Shown here: one piece after another, positions 41,901-49,356 of the stretch
Layout of the letters: the number at the start of each line of letters is the position of its first letter
How positions within the stretch are numbered: position 1 is the stretch's first letter
Source: Corallococcus sp. EGB
GTDB lineage: Bacteria > Myxococcota > Myxococcia > Myxococcales > Myxococcaceae
DNA length: 64,000 nucleotides
Assembly (NCBI RefSeq): GCF_019968905.1
Contig: NZ_CP079946.1
Coordinates: 3,038,001-3,102,000, forward strand
Reading direction: 5' to 3'
Notes under the pieces: model-generated
What the model was told of the DNA's origin: nothing
The model's database searches: none
Seen by the model: the letters and a program-made list of their open reading frames with translations, nothing else
Made by a program: the position numbers and the translations under genes

Positions 41901-44900
41901 GGGGGCTCGCTGGGAAGCGCTGCTCGCCGATACCCAGGCGCAGCTGCTGGCGGAGCGCGAGCAGCAGTCCCGCGCGCAGGTGGCGCTCGCGAACCTTCAG
42001 GAGTCGCTCGACGCCGAGCGGGCCCTTCGCGCCCGTTTGGAGGGCTCCGAGTCTTCTTGGAACGAAGCGCAGAGCGCGCTGGAGGCGGACCGGCTGCGGC
42101 TGGATGCCGCGCTGGGGGTGGCGCGCACGGTCCTGGAGGAGGAACGCTCGCAGCGGGCCCGACTGGAGACGGCGTTCGCCCAGCTCCAGCAGGACTCCGC
42201 GTCGGCGCTGGAGGAGGAGCGCGCCCGGGCCGAAGCCTCGCGGGTTTCGGCGCAGGAGTCCCGGACACAGCTCGAAGCGGAGCTGTCGGCGGCGCGTGCC
42301 GCGCGGCTGTCCACCGAAGCCGCCTTCGAGCAGACGCGGCAGACCCTTTCAGAGGTCCAGGCCGCCTTCACCGAAGCGCAGCGGACGAACGAAGCCGCGA
42401 TGCAGGAGCTGCGGCAGTCGCACGAGGCCGCGTCGGACGAGGCGCGTCGTTATGCCCGTGAGCTGGACGAGGCCCGTGCCGCGCTGTCGGACGCGAAGCA
42501 GTCGCAGGCGGCCCTGGAGTCGACCGTGCGCGAGCTTCGCGCGGAGCTCACCGAGGCTCGGCGGTCCGAGATGGAGGCGCTGTCCTCGCTGGATGAAGCG
42601 CGCACGCAGGATGCTCGCGACCGTGAGTCTCGCGCGAAGGACGAGTCCGCGCTTCGTTCGGAGCTGGAAGCCCTGCGCGCGGAGCTCACGGCTCAGCAGG
42701 TGCGCGTGTCCGACGCGGAGCAGGCTCGGGCCGAGGTCGAGATCCGGCTCTCGGAAGTCGAGGCGCGCCGTGCCGAGCTGGAAGCGTCGTTGTCGGACTC
42801 CGAGTCCCGCCTCGCGGCAGAGGCGGCCCGCTTCGGGGCCGAGACCGCGCGAGCGACCACGCTGGCGCAGGCCCTGGCGGAGGCCGAGGCCCGGCAGGCG
42901 GCCGTGTCTTCACAGCGGACCACGCTGGAGCAGGCGCTCGCCGACGCGGAGGCCCGTCACGCCGACGATGCCGCGCGACTGGCCTCGCTGGAACAGGCCC
43001 TGGCGGAGGCGGAGTCTCAGCGGGCCAGCGAGACGGCGCGCCATGCTTCGCTGAGCCAGACGCTCGCGGACGCGGAGGCCCGGCTTGCCGCCGCGTCGAC
43101 ACGGCGCTCGGAACTGGAAGAGGCGCTCTCGGATGTGGAGGTCCAGCGGACCACTGAAGCCACGCGACGTGCCGAGCTGGAAGCGTCGCTCGCGGAGGTG
43201 GAGGCCCACCTGGCCGCGGAGTTCACGCGCCGCGCCGAGCTGGAAGCGTCCATCGCCACGGCGGAGTCCGCGGTGGCCGCCGGGTCCACGCGCCGCTCCG
43301 AACTGGAAGCTTCGCTGAAGGACGCGGAGACCCGTCTCGCCACGCTGGAGCAGGCGCTCGCGGACGCGGAGAAGCGCGCCGCCTCCGAGACGTCGCGCCG
43401 TGTCGGACTGGAAGCCTCCCTGACGGAGGTGGAGTTCCGGCTCGCCGCCGAGACGGCGAACCTCAGCGCACTGGAGGATTCGCTCGCGCAGGCGGAGGCC
43501 CGGCTCGCGGAAGGCTCGCGGTCGCAGGACGCGGCGCTCGAGTCCGAGGCTCGGGCTGCACGCCTCGCGGAAACCCTTTCCGCGCGCGAGCAGGAGCTGC
43601 GCGAGGCCGGTGCCCTGCGGGTCTCCATGGAGGCGCAGCTGGAAGGCGCGCTCTCGCGGGCCGAGCGGCAGCAGCAGGACCTGGACGAGCTGCGCGGGCA
43701 GCTGGGACTGAAGGAGCAGGAGCTGACGGCCCTGCGCGCGGAGACGGCGCGCCTGGGCGCCGCGCACCAGGAGCTGATGCGCCTGGGCTCCGAGCTGCAA
43801 CGGGCGCACGCCGCGCTGCATGAGCGGAACCAGCAGGTCGGCCGGCTGGAAGCGGAGCTGGTGGACGCCAGCGACCGGCTCGCCGCGACGCGCGAGCACG
43901 CGGAGGTGCTCGTGGTGCAGCTCGAGACCGCGCGCCGCTTCGCGGGCAAGGCCACGACCCTGGAGTCGTCGCTGGAAGGCCTGCGCGCCGAACTGGAAGC
44001 CGCGCGCGCGGACGCCGCCCGCCTCACGGAGACCGCCCAGAGCGGGAACGAGCGCACCGCCTCCCTGGAGGCCCAGCTCGCGGAGCTCACCGCGCGCGCG
44101 GAAGGGGAGCGGACCGACCTGGAAGCCCGGCTCGCGAGCGCCGCCACCGAGAAGGCCGCGCTGCAGGTTCGCTTGGAGGAGGTCTCCTCGGAGCAGGCCG
44201 AACTGGAGCTGCGCCTGACCGAAGCGCTCACGAGCGCCGGCACGGACAAGGCCACGCTGGAGCTGCGCCTCAACGAGGCACTCGCAAGGGTCGGCCTGGA
44301 GAAGGCCGAGCTGGAGTCGCGCCTCAACGAGGTCCTCGCGAACGCTGGGACGGAGAAGGCGGAGCTCGAAGCACGCCTCGCCGAAGCGCTCGCCCAGGCC
44401 GCCACGGAGAAGGCGGAGCTCGAAGCCCGCCTTGCACGATCCGCCGAACAGACCCGCGAGTCCTTTGCCGCACTGGAGGCCCGGCTCGCCACGGCGCTCG
44501 CGGACGCCCAGGGTGGACAGGCCGCGCTGGAGGCCCGCGTCACCTCGCTGACCCAGGCCGTCGCCGACGCGGAGGCCCACGCCCGCCGCGCGGACGCCGA
44601 GCGCACCGCCATGGCCTCCGAACGCGAGCGCCTCCAGTCGGACCTGACCGTGGCCCGCGCCGCCCGCGTCCGCCTGGAGGGCCGCACCAACTCCCTGGAG
44701 ACCGCCGCCGCGGACGCCGCGCGCCTGCTGGACACCGAGCGCGCCGAACGCGACCAGCTCGCCGCGCGGATCCGCGAACAGCAGGCCCGGCTGGAAGCGT
44801 TGGAGGCCGAACGCGCGACCCTGCTCCAGGCCGTGGAAGAGGCCCGGAGCGCCGCCGCCCCGCCCCCGGAGGACGTGCTGGAGATGGCCGCGGAGATGGA

Positions 44901-45069
44901 GGTCCTCCAGGCCCACGTCGAGAAGATGCAGGACCAGCTCGCCGCCCGGGAGGCCGAACTGGCCGAGCTGCGCCGTGCCAGCGCCCCCGCCGCCTCCGGG
45001 ACTTCACGCCGGGCCATGCCCGCCCTGGACGTCCCGTCCGCGCCCAAGAAGGTCGGCGAGCGCGAATAA
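38983..45069 (+). CDS. Giant coiled-coil protein with N-terminal methyltransferase-like domain
   Basis: The protein has 2,028 residues. Residues 1-210 look like a class I methyltransferase fold: strand VLEVDAVASTGGESARFL where LDxGCGxG is expected, TVVACDADVVAVEAA for motif II, and FDLVLVTDLAPYVRAPELLAELARLV for the motif IV/V region. The SAM glycine loop is degenerate, so activity is doubtful. Residues about 221-1990 are almost unbroken heptad-rich coiled coil of Ala, Glu, Arg and Leu with internal repeats. The tail is SGTSRRAMPALDVPSAPKK. The head-plus-coil plan recalls myxobacterial AglZ and FrzS, which carry pseudo-receiver heads. It is 24 bp upstream of dapF. No transmembrane segment. 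ATG 38983 starts the folded head. Confidence 0.85.
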   Translation: MGPSELLPRYIFAESLFARRRVLEVDAVASTGGESARFLVERGARTVVACDADVVAVEAAQKAHAHPQVRFRANVYDDLEAGSFDLVLVTDLAPYVRAPELLAELARLVARQGFLVGGLRNIAGLALPQLMEPEETVPPTYGQLLDALSAHFPHVEVATQSPVLGYQLAFERGEGLQVDGSLVRHSEAAYFVVMAGLEPARVVDPTWVQLPPEPLAFTRGKLDEVAARARTWEERAGRLKEAVSKLRAEIGDREAEVVALKPALEGARQDMARLTAQLEQARGTVESARERDDLSSRLRRRELELQVATERIADADRRLAAQRLEVEAAQRAQADAGVQVLAAQESLRLERARREETAATLDESRERLTQAYTELRALQDELGALRIDRERDRLAAERAQDSAEDRRRQAEAARERELRIAEQYSTALAAVEHLKAELARAQESARTVGDAVPVKEAELARARRELAEAQQRMHSAEGARKDAEARLSERESLLRGVETELAAAREAAGRLARELEGRAQSESAARALAARLEEELHAAGLRLEALEAEQKRVESAQHVAGQRLAAAETERVRVEAALVQAIDAERAQAQAQLEEALTQARAEADERVTNALAAAHADADSRQERALTEAREQAEARLAQALEEARTESEARLAQALSDADARVERARAEAREAAQALDAARADADARVERALSDAAQVLEVAKADADARVERTRVEAAQALEAARVDADARLAKALAEAESRREQALAEIRATASAQRSKQLADVEARTAQALAEARAEAEAQQAQALAEARAESEAERVRQLEEAEVRSARMLAEARAEAEAVFARRLEEVEARAATALAEARAESSGQTEQVLAGVRAEAEARLMAAEARAAEALDAAVEQARSEARDVLAREVWEHGARLAESNQAREAAEARNTELEAALRSLRQELTDSEALAALIQEDLSREQKARASVQAELAAAREALSFEQERGARWEALLADTQAQLLAEREQQSRAQVALANLQESLDAERALRARLEGSESSWNEAQSALEADRLRLDAALGVARTVLEEERSQRARLETAFAQLQQDSASALEEERARAEASRVSAQESRTQLEAELSAARAARLSTEAAFEQTRQTLSEVQAAFTEAQRTNEAAMQELRQSHEAASDEARRYARELDEARAALSDAKQSQAALESTVRELRAELTEARRSEMEALSSLDEARTQDARDRESRAKDESALRSELEALRAELTAQQVRVSDAEQARAEVEIRLSEVEARRAELEASLSDSESRLAAEAARFGAETARATTLAQALAEAEARQAAVSSQRTTLEQALADAEARHADDAARLASLEQALAEAESQRASETARHASLSQTLADAEARLAAASTRRSELEEALSDVEVQRTTEATRRAELEASLAEVEAHLAAEFTRRAELEASIATAESAVAAGSTRRSELEASLKDAETRLATLEQALADAEKRAASETSRRVGLEASLTEVEFRLAAETANLSALEDSLAQAEARLAEGSRSQDAALESEARAARLAETLSAREQELREAGALRVSMEAQLEGALSRAERQQQDLDELRGQLGLKEQELTALRAETARLGAAHQELMRLGSELQRAHAALHERNQQVGRLEAELVDASDRLAATREHAEVLVVQLETARRFAGKATTLESSLEGLRAELEAARADAARLTETAQSGNERTASLEAQLAELTARAEGERTDLEARLASAATEKAALQVRLEEVSSEQAELELRLTEALTSAGTDKATLELRLNEALARVGLEKAELESRLNEVLANAGTEKAELEARLAEALAQAATEKAELEARLARSAEQTRESFAALEARLATALADAQGGQAALEARVTSLTQAVADAEAHARRADAERTAMASERERLQSDLTVARAARVRLEGRTNSLETAAADAARLLDTERAERDQLAARIREQQARLEALEAERATLLQAVEEARSAAAPPPEDVLEMAAEMEVLQAHVEKMQDQLAAREAELAELRRASAPAASGTSRRAMPALDVPSAPKKVGERE
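42850..43353 (+). repeat. Eight tandem 63-bp units (21-residue coiled-coil repeats)
   Basis: Eight consecutive 21-residue units, exactly three heptads each, are encoded without gaps. They begin R-x-x-x-L at each start (RATTL, QRTTL, RLASL, RHASL, RRSEL, RRAEL, RRAEL, RRSEL). One more unit lies at 42766-42828 before a 7-residue spacer and a further one at 43396-43458. They probably arose by in-gene duplication. Confidence 0.85.
44242..44442 (+). repeat. Tandem 54-bp units (18-residue repeats)
   Basis: Three full 18-residue units beginning TDKATLELRL, LEKAELESRL and TEKAELEARL, plus a partial fourth (TEKAELEARL), lie near the C-terminal end of the giant coil. Eighteen residues equal five helical turns rather than whole heptads, so this segment should have altered supercoil geometry. 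Confidence 0.8.
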
Positions 45070-45093
45070 CCGCCGGCGTCTACACTTGCACCC

Positions 45094-45945
45094 GTGGACG
45101 CAAGCGAACGCATCTTCAAGTACCACGGCCTGGGCAACGACTTCGTCGTCCTGGACCGCCGCCGCACGGGCGTGGACATCAACGCGGAGCAGTCCCGCTG
45201 GCTGTGCGACCGGCGCCGGGGCATCGGTGCGGACGGGGTGCTCGCCATCCTCCCGTCGCCCCGCGGCCTTGCCCGCATGGTCGTCCACAACGCCGACGGC
45301 AGCATCGCGGAGATGTGCGGCAACGGCCTGCGCTGTGCGGTGAAGTATCTGGTGGACCACTCCGGCGAGCACCCCGCGCTCATCGACGTGGAGACCGGAG
45401 CGGGCGTCCTCACCTGCGAGCCCGGCTACGGCGACGGCGGCGTCGTCGGCGTGGACATCTCCATGGGCCCGGCGCGGCTGGTGGCCGCGAACCTGCCCTC
45501 CGGGCCGACCGGACAGCCCTTCGTGCGCGCCCCCGTGCCCGGCCATGAAGCGTTGCTCGGCACGGCGGTGAACATGGGCAACCCGCACCTGGTGCTCCTG
45601 GATCAACCCCTGGAGGCCGCCGAGCGCCTGGGCCCCGTCCTGGAGCGGCACCCCGCCTTCCCGGACCGCACCAACGTGGAGTTCGTCCGCGTGGACGAGG
45701 ACGGTCTCACGGTCGTGGTCTGGGAGCGCGGCTGCGGCCTCACCCAGGCCTGTGGGACGGGCGCGTGCGCGTCCGCGGTGGCGGCCGTGCTGGCGAAGCG
45801 CCTGCCCTCGAACGCCTGGCTGCGCGTCACCCTGCCGGGCGGCGACCTGAAAATCCGCGTTCCGGACGACCTGTCCGACATCCGGCTGCGGGGCCCCGTG
45901 TCCTTCGTCTTCGAAGGCGTTGTCGCGCTTCCAAGGGCCCGATAG
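45094..45945 (+). CDS. dapF: Diaminopimelate epimerase DapF
   Basis: GTG start; 283 residues. It converts LL- to meso-diaminopimelate for peptidoglycan and lysine. The two catalytic cysteines are Cys75 in EMCGNGLRC and the one in QACGTGACAS near 222. YHGLGNDFVVLD and NMGNPHLVL complete the signature. GTG 45094 is 24 bp after the giant coiled-coil gene and keeps the conserved FKYHGLGND at the normal place. Co-transcription with a large scaffold-like protein and two response regulators is unusual for dapF. Confidence 0.96.
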   Translation: MDASERIFKYHGLGNDFVVLDRRRTGVDINAEQSRWLCDRRRGIGADGVLAILPSPRGLARMVVHNADGSIAEMCGNGLRCAVKYLVDHSGEHPALIDVETGAGVLTCEPGYGDGGVVGVDISMGPARLVAANLPSGPTGQPFVRAPVPGHEALLGTAVNMGNPHLVLLDQPLEAAERLGPVLERHPAFPDRTNVEFVRVDEDGLTVVVWERGCGLTQACGTGACASAVAAVLAKRLPSNAWLRVTLPGGDLKIRVPDDLSDIRLRGPVSFVFEGVVALPRAR

Positions 45946-45981
45946 CCTTCGGTTTTCCTCTCTTCCCCCCTCGCGAGCGCC

Positions 45982-47832
45982 GTGGCCGGTCCCATCCTCG
46001 TCGTCGACGACGACCTGTTCTTCCGACAACTCGCCACGGACCTGCTGTCGCGCCGGGGGCACCGCGTGGTGGCGGTGGAGAACGCCACCCTCGCCCTGGA
46101 AGAGGTCTCCCGGGCGACGTTCGACCTGGTCCTCACCGACGTGGTGATGCCCGGCGTGGACGGCTTCGCGCTCACCGCGCGCCTGCGTGAGCGGGACCCC
46201 GAGCAGGAGGTCATCCTCGTCAGCACCCGCGACGACGTGCAGGGCTCGGAGGTCGCGCTGCGCCTGGGCGTGGCGGACTGCCTGGTCAAGCCCGTGGAGG
46301 AGTCGGACCTGCTGCTCGCGGTGGACCGCGCCATGGAGCGCGCCCAGCTGCGCCACGAGCGCGCGCGGCTCCAGGACGAGAACCTGGAGTTCGCCCGCTT
46401 CCACAACCTCCAGCAGCGCTGCCTGGAGCTGCTCTCCCATCCGGACCTGGAGTGGCTCCAGGAGCGCGTCATCGCGGACCTGGGCGCGGTGTGCGACGCG
46501 CAGAGCGCCGCGCTGTGGGTGGTGGACGACCGGGGAGACCTGGCGCTGCGCTCGTACCGGGGCCTGCTCGACAAGCAGTTCCTGCCGGAGAAGATGAGCC
46601 CGGAGGGGCCGCTGTCCCTGCGCCTGCGTGAAGCGGCGCCGTGGCTCGCGCGCGATGAGCGCTCCCCGGTGCTGTACGTGCCGCTGGTGGCCACGGGCGA
46701 GGTGATGGGCCTGGCGCAGCTGTCGGATCCGCTCACCGGCGACTTCCGGCTGGAGCACACGCGCGACGCGAAGGTGCTGGCGGACTTCGCCGCGGTGGGC
46801 GTGAAGAACGGCCGCAAGCTGATGGCGCTCCAGCGCCTGGGCCTGCGCGACCGCGACACCGCCGCGTACAACCTCAGCTACTTCACCGACTATGCGTCCA
46901 AGGAGATCTACAAGGCGCGCCGGTACGGCCGCACGTTCTCGCTCCTGACCTTCAGCATCGACAACCTGCCGCTCGTGCGCGTGCGGCTGGGCGCGCAGGA
47001 CGCGAAGAAGGCCGTGCGCGGCATCATCAAGGCGCTCAGCAAGATCATCCGCGACTCGGACGTCATCGCGAAGGCGAGCGACCAGGAGTTCTACCTCCTG
47101 TTGCCTGAGACGGACTTCTTCGGCGCGATGATGTTCGTGCGCCGCGCGGTGGCCGCCGTGCGCGACGAGCCGGAGGTGCAGGACGTGGAGCAGCGCCTGC
47201 CGCTGGCGCTCGTGGGCGGGGCCAGCACCTTTCCCAAGGACGGCGAGGACTTCGACGAGCTGGTGCACCGCTGCCGCCGCCGCATGGACGAGCGCCGCGC
47301 GTCGCTCCAGCGCCGGCTGATGCTGGACGGGCTGCCGTTCTGGGACGAGGTGGACCTGCTTTTGGGCACGCCCAACAGCCCGCGCCTGCCCACGGATGAC
47401 CGCGCGGAGCCCAGCCGCCGGGGCAAGGTGGCGGACGTGCTCTTCGACGAGCTCCAGGTGGAGATCGCCCGGGAGCTGGTGCGCGACCCGGGCTCGCGCG
47501 GGCTGCTCTACGTGGGCGGCCCGGAGATCCGCGCGGACCTGCCGCTGGCGGTGGGCCTGGAGCAGGCGCCGCCGGACCTGGCGTCGCGCATCTACCTGTT
47601 GGGAAGGCGCGTGGACCTGGAGTCGCACGCGGCGCTCACGCCGGTGTTCCTGGAGGGCGACGAACGGGTGTCGCGCCACGAGTTCATCCTCTGGCTGTCG
47701 GAGAGCGCGTCGTACGCGCTGATCCAACGGCGGGGGCGGGGCGCGACGTGGGGGTTCCACACCTCGGACACCGCGGTGGTGGACGGGCTCATCTCCAAGC
47801 TGCAGGCCGAGTACGACCTGCAGCCCTACTGA
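45982..47832 (+). CDS. Response regulator with GAF-like and degenerate GGDEF domains
   Basis: GTG start; 616 residues. A receiver covers 1-120 with Asp pair VVDDD, phospho-acceptor Asp in LVLTDVVMPG and Lys in LVKPVE. A GAF-like domain (about 145-280) holds LWVVDDRGDLALRSYRG and LYVPLVATGEVMGLAQL. A GGDEF-like domain (about 295-440) begins YNLSYFTDYASKEIYKARRYGRTFSLL but has SDQEF in place of GGDEF, so c-di-GMP synthesis is unlikely. The final ~170 residues (DVLFDELQVEIARELVRDPGSRGLLYVGG) form an extra domain I do not recognise. It follows dapF by 36 bp and precedes another receiver gene by 24 bp. Confidence 0.88.
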   Translation: MAGPILVVDDDLFFRQLATDLLSRRGHRVVAVENATLALEEVSRATFDLVLTDVVMPGVDGFALTARLRERDPEQEVILVSTRDDVQGSEVALRLGVADCLVKPVEESDLLLAVDRAMERAQLRHERARLQDENLEFARFHNLQQRCLELLSHPDLEWLQERVIADLGAVCDAQSAALWVVDDRGDLALRSYRGLLDKQFLPEKMSPEGPLSLRLREAAPWLARDERSPVLYVPLVATGEVMGLAQLSDPLTGDFRLEHTRDAKVLADFAAVGVKNGRKLMALQRLGLRDRDTAAYNLSYFTDYASKEIYKARRYGRTFSLLTFSIDNLPLVRVRLGAQDAKKAVRGIIKALSKIIRDSDVIAKASDQEFYLLLPETDFFGAMMFVRRAVAAVRDEPEVQDVEQRLPLALVGGASTFPKDGEDFDELVHRCRRRMDERRASLQRRLMLDGLPFWDEVDLLLGTPNSPRLPTDDRAEPSRRGKVADVLFDELQVEIARELVRDPGSRGLLYVGGPEIRADLPLAVGLEQAPPDLASRIYLLGRRVDLESHAALTPVFLEGDERVSRHEFILWLSESASYALIQRRGRGATWGFHTSDTAVVDGLISKLQAEYDLQPY

Positions 47833-47856
47833 CGTAACGAAGCGGAGCAAGCGACC

Positions 47857-49356
47857 GTGGCCCAGGTGCGGAAGATCCTCATCGCCGACCCCGACCTCGA
47901 CTCGGTGCGCGCCCTGTCGCGGGCGCTGCGCACGAAGGGGTATCAGGTGCACTACGCGCCGGATGGCTCGCGGGCCCTGGAGGTCGCGGTGCTCCGGCAC
48001 CCGGACCTGACGCTCTTCGACGAGGCGTGCCGGCTCCTGGACGCGCGCACGTTCGTGCAGATCCTCCGCACCAACCCGCGCACGGAAGACATCCCCGTGG
48101 TGCTCACCACGTCCAGCCTGGACACGGACCGGGCGCGGGGCATGCGGGACGGCACGCTGCGCAAGCCCTTCAACCTGGACGAGGTGCTCAGCCGCATCGA
48201 GCACATCTTCCGCCGCAACGAAGCGGCCAAGGACCTGAAGAGCGAGCAGCAGGAGATCGAAGGCTCGCTCAGCCAGCTCAGCATCCCGGACCTCATGCAG
48301 ATCCTGGGCATGAACAAGCGCAACGGGCGCCTGGCGCTGGAGCGCGGTTCGGAGCGCGGGGAGATCACCGTCTCGGAGGGGCGCACGGTGAACGCGCGGC
48401 TCGGGAGGGTGGAAGGGGAGAAGGCGCTGTTCCGGCTCCTGGCGTGGACGGAGGGCAACTTCACCTTCACGCCCGGCACCAGCGCCGCGCGTCCGCGCAT
48501 CAACCGCGCGATGGACGACGCGCTCCTGGAGGGCATGCGCCAGTCGGACGAGGTGAACCGCCTGCTGCCGGGTCTGCCGCCGCGCCACACGCGGCTGATG
48601 CTGGCACCGGAGGTGGACCTGTCCGAGGAGCAGCACCCGGTGACGGCGCAGGTGATGGAGCTGCTCCGTCAGCCGCGAGCGCTGGGCGAGGTGCTGGACC
48701 TGGCGCCCGCGACGGACATGGAGGTGCTGGGCGTGCTGTCCACGCTGCTCCAGAAGGGCGTGGCGCGCCCGACGGAGAGCGAAGGCCAGAACCTGGGCGC
48801 GGGAGACCTCATCGGCGCGGCGGAGGTGCACGCGCTGCGCGGGCGCCTCTTGCGCACCCGCACGCTGGCGAAGGTGGCGACGGCGAAGGTCTTCGTCTGT
48901 GGCAGCGGCTCGTCCGCGGCGCGGCGCATCCTGGCGCGGGTGCCGGGGCTGGAGGCGATGTCCGCGGACCCCACCGCGGTGAAGAGCGGCTTCGGGACGC
49001 TGGGCCGTCTTGAGTTGAGCGACGTGCTGAACGTGGACTTCTGCGTGCTGCCGCCCGCGGAGGCCGCGCGTCCGCTGTGGCGCCCGTTCAGCGCGGGGGC
49101 CATTGGCGCGCTGTTGATGGACACGTCGGAGCCGGCGGTGCGGCTGGCGCATTATCTCGCGTGGGAGGTCCGCATCCCCATCGTGGTGGTGGGCACGGAG
49201 GTCCCCGCGCCGCTGCAGGGAGCCCCGGCCGGAGTGAGCGCCCCGGGCGAGGACCTCACCGAAGCCCTGCGCGCCATGCTGGTCCAGGCGCTCAACCCCG
49301 CGCCCACGCTGCCCGGCGTCACCCAGGTGCAGCGCGCGTCCGTGACACCCAGCTGA
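47857..49356 (+). CDS. Response regulator with DUF4388 domain and extra C-terminal domain
   Basis: GTG start; 499 residues. Receiver 1-125: acidic ILIADPDLD, phospho-acceptor region LTLFDEACRLLD, LTTSS and RKPFN, so phosphorylation is plausible. A DUF4388/PATAN-like domain follows (about 135-235): EGSLSQLSIPDLMQILGMNKRNGRLAL, ITVSEGRTVNARLGRVEGEKALFRLLAWTEGNFTF. A winged-helix-like stretch (270-315) comes next, then a Rossmann-like C-terminus (KVFVCGSGSSAARRIL ... IGALLMDTSEP ... IPIVVVGTEV) reminiscent of a small GTPase without a true P-loop. It probably transmits a signal by protein contacts rather than DNA binding. Confidence 0.85.
   Translation: MAQVRKILIADPDLDSVRALSRALRTKGYQVHYAPDGSRALEVAVLRHPDLTLFDEACRLLDARTFVQILRTNPRTEDIPVVLTTSSLDTDRARGMRDGTLRKPFNLDEVLSRIEHIFRRNEAAKDLKSEQQEIEGSLSQLSIPDLMQILGMNKRNGRLALERGSERGEITVSEGRTVNARLGRVEGEKALFRLLAWTEGNFTFTPGTSAARPRINRAMDDALLEGMRQSDEVNRLLPGLPPRHTRLMLAPEVDLSEEQHPVTAQVMELLRQPRALGEVLDLAPATDMEVLGVLSTLLQKGVARPTESEGQNLGAGDLIGAAEVHALRGRLLRTRTLAKVATAKVFVCGSGSSAARRILARVPGLEAMSADPTAVKSGFGTLGRLELSDVLNVDFCVLPPAEAARPLWRPFSAGAIGALLMDTSEPAVRLAHYLAWEVRIPIVVVGTEVPAPLQGAPAGVSAPGEDLTEALRAMLVQALNPAPTLPGVTQVQRASVTPS

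Noticed and set aside
42766-43458. CRISPR-like or satellite repeat array
   Set aside because: The 63-bp units are in frame, encode 21-residue heptad repeats of a coiled coil, and vary within each unit with no spacers, so they are coding repeats.
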